A program made the position numbers and the translations under genes. Below are positions 1-7,258 of a stretch of DNA of 21,997 nt, one piece after another. The notes under the pieces were generated by a model that worked only from the letters and a program-made list of their open reading frames with translations, did not search any database and was not told the origin of the DNA. Source of the DNA: Apostichopus parvimensis (lineage: Eukaryota > Echinodermata > Holothuroidea > Aspidochirotida > Stichopodidae); contig KN887684.1 in NCBI GenBank assembly GCA_000934455.1, positions 5,937 through 27,933 of the forward strand. The letters are read 5' to 3'. Each line of letters opens with the position of its first letter. The stretch's first letter is position 1.

Positions 1-208
1 GAGGAGGAGGAGGAGGGAGGGAGAATGGTAAATAAACAGAGTATATTTACAAATACAACTTACTAAACAAAACAATAGAAAAAATGTAGAGCAAAAATGT
101 AGATGGATGGATGAAACAGTGATGGATTGGAACAGTATGTAAACATCAACTAGACAATGTAAAAATGAAGGTACAAATAGAATAGAACATTCAAAAAAAT
201 GGACTTAC
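1..208 (-). other. CATSPER2 intron 5 (incomplete) with GA-rich start
   Basis: AT-rich intronic sequence left of exon 5. Positions 1-23 form a short GAGGAGG microsatellite. Nothing coding was recognised; the S5 exon is not reached. Confidence 0.5.
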
Positions 209-376
209 ACTGAAAGCCTTCCCAATAGCCAAGGCGATTAGTCTGACTTGCCGGAATCTAGACACCATTTTGAGTGATCGTAAAATTCGGAAAACCCTCA
301 AGTTTCTCACAATCACTCGCACCATTGACCCTCCGATGTCACCAGCAAAGAAGTTGATAATTTCAGGCACAAAGGA
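209..376 (-). CDS. CATSPER2: CATSPER2 exon 5 (S4 voltage-sensor helix)
   Basis: Exactly 56 codons between a GACAG acceptor (377) and a GTAAGTCC donor (208). It encodes the end of S3, a loop (INFFAGDIGGS) and S4 with Arg or Lys mostly every third residue: VRNLRVFRILRSLK, then SRFRQVRLI. It is the last exon of this gene in the window. Confidence 0.9.
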
Positions 377-2702
377 CTGTCATTGAACAAAATTAATACC
401 GATATTTATTATAAATTTGCTCAAATCATGTGTGGTGTAGTACACAATGAGAGAACAAACATTTTTTTTTTTTGAAGCTTCACCAATTATGTGAAATATC
501 CCAATAAGCAAACAACATTGACGAATGTCAAACACAAGAAAATGCTCAGCTTTTTGATGATCAAACTGTTTCCAAAGACTGGAGGTGAATCCATGCAACA
601 ATTGATAGTACTTCACTTTTAGCTAAGCCTGAGCTTTAAGGCATAAAGTGACCTCACTTAGGTATACTTACCCCGACAGTAACTGCAAAATCAAAAATGT
701 TCCAGTTATCAGACCAAAATGACCAAAAATCATCTATCCATTTCAAGATGATTTCAACCATAAAGAGAAACAGAGAGCAGTAGTCAAAAATATCCAACGC
801 TAACTTCAAACCAGCAAATTTAGGATCTTCACTCTCGGATACTTCTGTGAGAGACAAAAATATAGACTTCAAGTTATTGACTAAAAACTCTTCATGAAGA
901 CGTTAGAATTTTAGATTTGTTATATATCCAATCATGTCAAAATGTCAAAATAAACCTTTGATTCACTACATGTAATGCGATGTTCAATTTCCCTTGTGAA
1001 TATTAACATGGTAATATAAAAACAATGTCTCCAAAGAGTTTTTAAATCATGGTTGAATCTTTAAAATTATTCTCAAACAGTAAAGAGCATACAATTTTTT
1101 TATTTTTTTTAAATTGATTTCAACATTTTGAAATACTACTGTTGGTATATATGGTAATCCAATCATTAAATTTAATAAGGCTTTGGTCCTCAGTAAATAA
1201 CGATTATTTTATATACCTGTACATTTATGACTTAGCATGGTTGTTTACCTGCCTGTAATCCCAGGGCTATTGAATTGGACAGAATCAACACAAGCATAAA
1301 ATGCTGAAAGAACGAACGTGCCAAATGTTAAGGAATGATTTCAGATAGCTGTTAAAAACATCCACCAATGGAAAAGTTTACATTCGAAACCACATATCAA
1401 ACTTAAGATGGCTATATGAAGAACCAGAGAGCCAGTTTGCTTAGTGACTCCTTGCTAAATTTTAACATTAAACAGTAACATTACAAAAACAAGATTCTTA
1501 CAGTATGTGTTAGCCATTACTGCAGTAATGATCATGATCAGCAAGTTTCTTGCACAATATGTCGAACTATCAATCAAGTAATAATGTCATCATCCAAGCT
1601 TTACTTTTCCATTGATAATGTTGACATGGTTTTCAGACCGATACTAACCTAGAATGAACTTTGACAACAAAAGATGCTCCTTTTGAGTTATATAAGGTGC
1701 TAATGACCTTTGACCTTCACAGACGTGAATAGGGTTCTTGCACTCAATAAGGTGGATCATATGTACATGAATGACGTTCATCTAACCCTTACTGTAAGGG
1801 TTATCATGTTCACAACATTTTCTGATTTTGAGCTCTGTTGACCTCAAATTACAGTAGGATGCTTGCACTAACAATGTGGGGGGGGGGGAGAGAGCTACAT
1901 GCCACCAAATGAAGTGCAACCACGCAGCACTTTTTGAGTTATCATGTTCACAGAAGTGTCACACTTGGATCTCTGTTGACCTCAAATGACCTTTGATCTC
2001 AAACAGGGGGCCTGTACTCACATTAAAAAAATAATAATTACAGGATACCCAAACTAGAAATAGAACATTAAATATTGAATATTAAATACTTTTTCAGTTT
2101 AAACATCTCAAACAATTCAATATAAATAACATGTACTGATATTTTTTTCAATATTTGTCCATATTCAGGTTTAGAATTGACATGCGCTTCATAAAATTGC
2201 AAGATTCAAGTTGAATTTCTATGTTCATCATACAAATACACATTTTTTGTTTTCAATTTCCTTCGGAAAGAACACTGTGAAAGGATATTTTCTAGAACAT
2301 AGTGGGCCCAGATATCCAGCGGTGGGTTTTTTGAGTTTTTGTTCTTTACTCTGTTCCTTCTTCTGTCGCTCGGACTAACCTCACCGGGCTCTTTCCTTGA
2401 GTAAACCTGGAATTTGACCAAGCCATGAGGGTTCTCCAACATCATTTTATCTTGGCGGGCCGGATCTAAAAGGTCAAGAACATATAAACTGTAACAAACA
2501 GTTTCAGTATTAATATATATACGGTAACAATTACATAAACAGAGAGTGCTACTGTACCTTCAAAATCCTTGGAATAATACTTAGGGGCATCTGACTTCCC
2601 ATGTTCATCAAAGCTCTCAAGCAAATGGAAATCCTCAATAAGCTTTGAGCGGAATAACTCCGCGTACGGAGAAAGGTTTTCTTCGTATCTCTTCTGTGCC
2701 AT
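209..2702 (-). CDS. CATSPER2: CatSper2-like sperm cation channel subunit, 5' part of gene (5 exons)
   Basis: Pore-forming subunit of the sperm flagellar CatSper calcium channel (family knowledge). Five exons join in frame: 2702-2558, 2465-2289, 1317-1249, 844-672 and 376-209 (732 nt, residues 1-244). Visible matches to remembered human CATSPER2 are the N-terminal DPARQ and GLVKF segments, PPLDIWAHYVLE before S1, S1 (FMLVLILSNS), S2 ending in EIILKWIDDF, S3 (NWNIFDFAV) and a strongly basic S4 (RNLRVFRILRSLK, then SRFRQVRLI). The RFRQ motif just after S4 argues for CatSper2 over CatSper1, 3 or 4. All phases close. S5, pore loop, S6 and C-terminus would lie left of position 1, so the gene is cut by the window edge rather than broken. 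The start Met at 2702 is chosen because the reading continues directly into the conserved N-terminus. Confidence 0.9.
377..671 (-). other. CATSPER2 intron 4
   Basis: A 295 bp intron between exons 4 and 5 with GTAAGT donor and CAG acceptor. I see no further signal beyond a poly-T run near 462-473. Confidence 0.7.
672..844 (-). CDS. CATSPER2: CATSPER2 exon 4 (S2 and S3)
   Basis: The acceptor TCTCACAG ends at 845 and the GTAAGTATA donor starts at 671. It encodes the acidic S1-S2 loop (EVSESEDPKF), S2 (FDYCSLFLFMVEIILKW) with the conserved Glu, and S3 (NWNIFDFAVTV) with the conserved Asn and Asp that pair with S4 charges in voltage sensors. Length 173 nt, ending in phase 0. Confidence 0.9.
845..1248 (-). 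other. CATSPER2 intron 3
   Basis: A 404 bp AT-rich intron, GTAAAC donor and TCTCACAG acceptor. No gene or clear repeat was recognised inside. Confidence 0.7.
1249..1317 (-). CDS. CATSPER2: CATSPER2 exon 3 (S1 segment)
   Basis: A 69 nt exon encoding SSFFQHFMLVLILSNSIAL plus a short linker; this is transmembrane segment S1. It follows an AC-terminated U12 intron (ends 1318) and ends at a CAG-GTAAAC type donor (1248). Joining exon 2 to exon 3 aligns with human VLECPLFKNFIIFLVFLN without a gap. An in-frame TAA lies 21 to 19 bases upstream of the exon start, so the exon cannot extend far in that direction. Confidence 0.82.
1704..1716 (-). promoter_or_regulatory. Perfect DR1 nuclear-receptor-type half-site pair (inside a repeat)
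   Basis: The minus strand reads AGGTCAAAGGTCA, two AGGTCA half-sites one base apart. At 1977-1992 the minus strand reads AGGTCATTTGAGGTCA, a four-base spaced pair (DR4). Both lie in the repetitive segment, so binding is only a possibility. Confidence 0.3.
1784..1802. repeat. Perfect 9+9 palindrome
   Basis: AACCCTTAC, one T, then GTAAGGGTT. Perfect arms of nine bases around a single central base, inside the TGACCT-rich repeat. Confidence 0.7.
2289..2465 (-). CDS. CATSPER2: CATSPER2 exon 2 (N-terminal cytoplasmic domain up to S1)
   Basis: The acceptor CTTTTAG ends at 2466. The exon encodes DPARQDKMMLENPHGLVKF, a basic linker and PPLDIWAHYVLE, all alignable with human CATSPER2. It stops one base into the next codon at a U12-type ATATCCTTT 5' splice site (2288-2280). 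Reading on past this point gives residues that do not fit the family. Length 177 nt. Confidence 0.85.
2558..2702 (-). CDS. CATSPER2: CATSPER2 exon 1 (start codon exon)
   Basis: Encodes residues 1-48, starting MAQKRYEENLSPYAELFRSK, followed by a leucine- and acid-rich cytoplasmic segment. It ends in a GTACAG donor (2557) in phase 1. The pattern RSKLIEDFHLLE resembles the human N-terminal RSRLIDTFSLIE. Length 145 nt. A further 5' noncoding exon cannot be excluded. Confidence 0.85.
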
Positions 2703-3432
2703 CCTAGGTAGTATCTAAAGTTTTGTGAATAAAAAACACAATGAAAAACACATGAATGTATATCAATTAACCACATGAAAATCACTACAAACTATTATGC
2801 AAATGAAAGATATTCTGTAGTTTCTTTTTATAGCTTGCTATAAAACTTGACTTATAAATGAACTTTCACATTCACAGAAAGAATCTATAGTTTTATACTC
2901 ACTAAAAATGAGATCGACAAACCAAGCATGGAGTTCATCCAAGCTTTGCTTTTGGAGTTTTCTAGCTTACTTTGATCTCTGGTGATCTTGGATGAACTTT
3001 GACCTCAACAAAAAGACATGAGAATACCTGTACTTATCACAACTGTGTACATGTCGCAACTGTGCGATAATGCCTACGGAGGTGGAGTGCGTTCGCTGCC
3101 ACAAAGTGGAAAATTTTGATGATTTCATCCCCAGAAGCTGTTTAACTGTCAATACAATTTTGAAACCGTTTGCCAAAATCAAGTGGTACTAAGAGCTACC
3201 TTAGTGATGAGGAACGACATCCGCGGCCATGCAAGGAACATTCCATTTGAATAGGATATGAAGTAAGCCTAAGTCTGGCAAGGCATGCTGTATACTTAAA
3301 AGAATAGTCCAGGTCAAAATTTCTTTTTGATATGTTAAAGAGGAACATAATCTAAGCATTCTGGTGAAATTTGCATTGAATTCCATTAAATTCATAAATA
3401 GCCTAGCCTAGCTTAGGCCTAAGCATGGTAAA
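2703..3432. other. 5' flank of CATSPER2, no gene recognised
   Basis: AT-rich flank upstream of the CATSPER2 start codon. A minus-strand open frame at 2967-3182 and one at 3201-3395 show no recognisable family. A TGACCT-type fragment (GATCTTGGATGAACTTTGACCTC) near 2985-3007 resembles part of the repeat in CATSPER2 intron 2. The CATSPER2 promoter should lie here but I could not place it. Confidence 0.4.
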
Positions 3433-3434
3433 AA

Positions 3435-3804
3435 GGGAGCGTGGTGGCCAATTGGCTAAGGCATCGGACTTGTGATCCAAGGATTACAGGTTCTAGTCCT
3501 GGCCAGATCATTTGGTTGTGTCCTTGGACAAGGCACTTTATCTCCATTGCCTATCTTTACCCAGGTGTATAAATGGGGACTTGTGAAGTTGTGAGGTAAC
3601 TTGTAAATATAGTTGCGTGCGCCGGTTTGTGGCTGCACGCTATGGGAAGTCCCCCGGGGGACACGTGGTTGTGGTGCACTGTGGTGCCCCAGGAGAGATT
3701 GTTTGAATTGTGCACACTTTGGTGTGTAGGTGTGACAAGTTACCAATGACCAGGGTTAAGTTGTAAAGTCATGTGAGGGGGCCTTGGCCTTGAACAAGAC
3801 TGTA
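3435..3804 (+). mobile_element. tRNA-derived SINE, copy 1
   Basis: The head has Pol III promoter boxes: A-box-like TGGCCAATTGG at 3445-3455 and B box GGTTCTAGTCC at 3489-3499. The body contains AAGGCACTTTATCTCCATTG and CACCCAGGTGTATAAATGG-like sequence, then a unique body and an AATAATAA-rich tail to about 3833. Copy 2 at 13784-14149 is collinear through all these parts. The central AAGGCACTTTA block recalls a conserved domain of several metazoan SINEs (possibly the Nin domain, from memory). Orientation is plus. No protein is encoded. Confidence 0.8.
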
Positions 3805-3833
3805 TTACCTAACATAATAAATAATAATAAAAA

Positions 3834-5640
3834 GTTATTGCAAATTAATGCCATTTGCTGAAACATTGTGGAAAATAAAAATCTAGTTAGTTGGAAATAG
3901 GAATCTAGATATTCCGTATGACACTGAGGCACGGTGATGTTTTGGATATTTTTTTCCGATTCGTGAAATTGGTAGTAACCAAGGCGTAGTACAGAGTATA
4001 ACTAGGCATACCGCTGATGTGAAATAACTTTACCACTAAAGTTAGTGTTGGTTCACTTTCCGTCAATGATCTTGATCGTGGAAACGAAAAGGGTCGAAGT
4101 TTTGTGTTATCTTCTGTGTCATTCCAGAACGGAACTAGCAAAATAACATGATCATAAAGACTAACATAGAAGCACTTCACCCGTACACAACACAAGTCTA
4201 TGGTTCCAATTTGTTGTTTAAATGGAAACCGCAGAACACTTTTTAATGTAGTTTGTTTGAGTAACATTTCCAGTCGTTTTGTGGTTTTAAGCAAATATGA
4301 TTTGTCTCACACATTTTCTTCTGAACATTTCAAAATCTAAATCCTTCAATAAATTAACTAACTATAATTTAACATTTTTCTCAAGGCTAGTAAACATCGT
4401 TTCTCTAAAATATGTAAATATTACATGCATCACTACGACTGGAACGGCCAATAGTAATACCGAGTAAACTGTTTGGGGGAAGAAAAGGGGAAAACCCCGT
4501 TGTTCTACTGCTTCGCTTTCTGCGTCAATACAGCCTACATACATACGTACGTGCAAGGGTCACAGAAATTTCTGTGGCATGCATGGTACAGGATGACGAG
4601 TCGGTGTTGTTTCCGAACTTTGTGTGTACGGTTTGGGCCATACCAGTGGTAATTGTATTGCAGACGTAGTCGTGAAGCGGATGTACTTTTCGAGGTGTAT
4701 ACATAGATTTTCAACCTCCATTAATCATTTTCATGGTAAGAAGTAAATACTTACATGTAACATGAATTCAAAGGTTTATGCAGAATACTGAAGTAAGCTG
4801 CAGTTAGGTCTAAAAATAACGGAACAACTTACTCTTTCAACTTCCCTTAGGCATACCCTTACGTGCTACAGTAGTCCCGTACTGCAACAAAAATATACTA
4901 AACAGTAAACTAGACTTTCTTACTGTCAAAGGTAATATGCCGTCTAACAATGCTTCTCCTAGGGGCTATATATGTCTATATATATATATCGGTATTATTG
5001 AAGAATATTAGCAAAATAGTAATACTTATGAATTTGATTTAATCACAGAAAGCACACAGTAAATCATTGTGTGTAGAGTCATTGAAGTATAGGCTAGGCC
5101 TATATAATTTAATACCTTCATAGCCTAAATCTTTGGTAAAGCTTTACTGTGTGCTTTGGGGGTTGGCTACCTTTGCTTACAACTTCCCAAATATTAGAAC
5201 TTTGCATAAAATAATGTTTCTTGCTGGACTGTGGCAATTTTGGGCTTTAAAAGCATTTTATATTAAAATTGCGATTGAAAATTGGTTACAATATGACTTA
5301 CGAACACGGCAACCACCGGTAGTTGCCGTGGCCGTACTTTGGTTATCAGTGAAAAACATGGTACGTGAGGTTAGGAGGCATGCATCTGTAGAGCTAATGT
5401 AACTCTCATATATGCCACTTTAAGCTGCTCATCAGAGCATTAATAAATTGTAAAAAAGATGTTTTAACTCATTCTTTGCATCATAACTATACATGTCTTA
5501 CTAGTTTTGTATTGAAAACCAAACCTAAACCTTTATAGTATGACCAAATTTGACCTTGAAATGCCCAAAATAGCCCAAAGTATTGGTAAAATGTAATTTT
5601 TGAGGGCGCTGTTTACAAGCATTGTTGGGAATATGACCCT
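3834..5640. other. Intergenic region, nothing recognised
   Basis: AT-rich sequence with a short TA run near 4977-4991. Open frames at 3905-4294 and 4362-4556 (minus) and 5133-5402 (plus) have no recognisable domain and no convincing splice context; I treat them as chance. An upstream noncoding exon of either flanking gene could be hidden here. Confidence 0.4.
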
Positions 5641-5669
5641 GAAATGCAGTTAATTGGTAGTCCTTATGC

Positions 5670-5723
5670 CAGTGTAAGGCTTATTTTGGTTGTTCTAAGA
5701 ACGGTAAGCCGGGCCTTACACTG
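5670..5723. repeat. Foldback hairpin, 11 bp arms
   Basis: CAGTGTAAGGC (5670-5680) is the exact reverse complement of GCCTTACACTG (5713-5723). The spacer holds a second pair, GGCTTA (5678-5683) with TAAGCC (5705-5710), and the palindrome GTTCTAAGAAC (5692-5702). It could be a small foldback element or end pieces of a MITE. Confidence 0.6.
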
Positions 5724-5853
5724 ATAACGTCGAACCGAGCGTGAACACAGGAAATAATCTCCAAAAGCGGATATTTGATAATATATATCATTTTTATTGA
5801 TTCTGAATAAAACTATAACTTTGGATAATTAAAATGCACAGGTATAAATATAA

Positions 5854-5882
5854 CTACGGAGCCCACTGTTCTACGTCCGTAG
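5854..5882. repeat. Short inverted repeat
   Basis: CTACGGA (5854-5860) pairs perfectly with TCCGTAG (5876-5882) across 15 bases. No function assigned. Confidence 0.5.
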
Positions 5883-5994
5883 ACTTTGGGAGATAATCTT
5901 AAACTCCCAGATATGTCTTTAGGAGACACTTAAACCCCTGATTCCAAAATAATAAATTACGACACGATGCACAGGGCACACACTCTGCACTTGA

Positions 5995-6240
5995 ACCCGA
6001 TTGGTCTAAACTTACAGCTAACCCCCCACTCAACTCTTGATTGGTTGAGTGCCAACCTGATATGCAGATGAGCACATGCAAATGGGCACTAAACCAATTT
6101 GAACCAGTTTGGCTGTCTTCCAACCCCACAAACCGAATCATTTAAAACAAATCATCTGAATACGCTTCTAATAGCGCGTGATTCATAGCCCGCCACACCA
6201 CAGAGCAAACCACCAAAGCGCGAGCCATGGGTGACGTCAT
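5995..6240 (+). promoter_or_regulatory. Candidate promoter or enhancer (CCAAT boxes, octamer, CRE)
   Basis: The cluster holds two inverted CCAAT boxes (ATTGG at 6000-6004 and 6040-6044), a perfect octamer ATGCAAAT (6076-6083) and a perfect CRE TGACGTCA (6232-6239). The local composition from about 6160 is less AT-rich, with two GCGCG stretches. It lies about 0.8 kb upstream of the first recognised MALT1 exon, which may have an untranslated leader exon. That it drives MALT1 is inference. Confidence 0.3.
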
Positions 6241-6639
6241 GATAACAATAACAAACTAGAATACGCTTCACACCAGTGTACCACCCTCTTAATTGTTAAG
6301 CACCTGTTTGCTAAAGCTAAGAAGTTGTTGTCATTTGAATTACTCAAAACGGCTGGTGCAACATTTTCATACGTGATTTTCAAGTTGTACAGTACATTTG
6401 AGTAGATAACATAAAATACACAAACTTTTGACTTGAGTTTTAAAAAAAGGGTTAATACACTCATGAAGAATGGTGTTTAGAGAAAAATCATAAAATATCT
6501 ACAATATCAGACATAAAATACTTCACATTTATGCAAAAGATGCCTCCAAACTTGAGGGAAAATTTAGGGCTCTTAAAATGCGTGGCCGTATCCTAGCAAC
6601 CAAATCGTTTAAACAGTTCTTTTGGCCAAATTCATCCTT

Positions 6640-6962
6640 TGAGACATATTGCAAGACACCATATCAATTTCAGGCGATTCTGAGAGGGTCGACATGAAGG
6701 CCTCAGTTGATTTGGCATAGATTAACCCATATAGCTTTTGAAGAGCACTTTTTACAAGTCCAGATGACATCGCAGATCCCCCATTCTGTGATCCAACTTC
6801 GTCCAGTGGTTGAAGGTTTATCCGATCAAACTAGGTAACATTCAAATCAACCAAATCTCCAGTTAGGGGCAAGATGTTAAATGAGATGGGGATTTCAACT
6901 AGCAGTGATGGTGGAATAAATTTCTCTTCAATATATGTTTGACTTTGTTTGTCACCAGGAAA
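6640..6962 (+). repeat. ~300 bp dispersed repeat, copy A
   Basis: Direct repeat of the segment at about 8260-8553. Shared blocks include CCAGATGACATC, GTGATCCAACTTC, TTTCAACTAGCAGTGA, GGTGGAATAAATTTCTC and TTTGTCACCAG. Weaker similarity extends left to about 6640. It lies just upstream of MALT1 exon 1. Confidence 0.75.
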
Positions 6963-7076
6963 TCTTTGTTTCTACAGTAGTTCTTGTAACTGTCATAATA
7001 ATAATAATAAACAGTTCTTATATATCTCCTTCTTCTTTACATGTGTCTTTCTTCTTTCATCCTCAGGTAAAGTCCG

Positions 7077-7258
7077 ATGTTTCTAGAACCATTCACATCT
7101 CTCCCAGTTGCTGAAACCTATACCTTTACCATGGAGGAATATGTGGATCCAGAATGTGGCATTTCTGATCTGTCCTATCGTCTGCTCATGCAAATATCAA
7201 ACAACATTGGCAAGGATTGGCGTCAGATGTTTCAGGTCCTACCCGATAATTACTACAA
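7077..7258 (+). CDS. MALT1: MALT1 exon 1 (start, first half of death domain)
   Basis: The segment opens after a pyrimidine-rich TCCTCAG at 7066, which may be the acceptor of a 5'UTR intron. Alternatively 7020-7026 (TATATAT) may be a TATA box for a start site nearby. It encodes residues 1-60, including ISDLSYRLLMQISNNIGKDW and RQMFQVLPDNYY of the death domain. Donor GTATGT at 7259, phase 2. Confidence 0.85.

Larger units (their letters stand above)
1640..2010. repeat. TGACCT-rich interspersed repeat with internal near-copies
   Basis: Several near-copies of a unit are visible, with TTTTGAGTTAT, ATCATGTTCACA, CTCTGTTGACCTCAAAT and GACCTTTGA recurring around 1680-1720, 1800-1860 and 1930-2000. 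A poly-G run lies near 1878-1888. The segment sits in CATSPER2 intron 2. Family not identified. Confidence 0.55.
1318..2288 (-). other. CATSPER2 intron 2, U12-type AT-AC intron
   Basis: On the minus strand the intron begins ATATCCTTT (2288-2280), the U12 5' splice-site consensus. It contains TTCCTTAAC (1335-1327), the U12 branch-point consensus, and ends GGCAC at 1318, about ten bases after the branch adenosines. Using these sites joins the flanking coding sequence in frame with no gap against human CATSPER2. The only GT-AG-like alternative would need a GT...CA or TG...AG intron. Length 971 bp. The intron also holds a TGACCT-rich repeat. Confidence 0.85.

Noticed and set aside
1311..1317. CTTTCAG as the acceptor of CATSPER2 exon 3
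   Set aside because: It would start the exon at His-Phe-Met and needs a non-GT donor at CACAG; the AT-AC reading restores a gap-free match.
2380..2391. GTGAGG donor-like site inside CATSPER2 exon 2
   Set aside because: Ending the exon here would drop the PPLDIWAHYVLE segment, which matches human CATSPER2 and joins S1 in frame.
3435..3506. Functional tRNA gene at the SINE head
   Set aside because: There is no 3' acceptor half after the B box; the sequence runs on into a SINE body and has a second copy elsewhere.
3905..4294. 129-residue minus-strand open frame, the longest in the intergenic region
   Set aside because: No known domain, odd composition, no splice or promoter context; length possible by chance in this much sequence.
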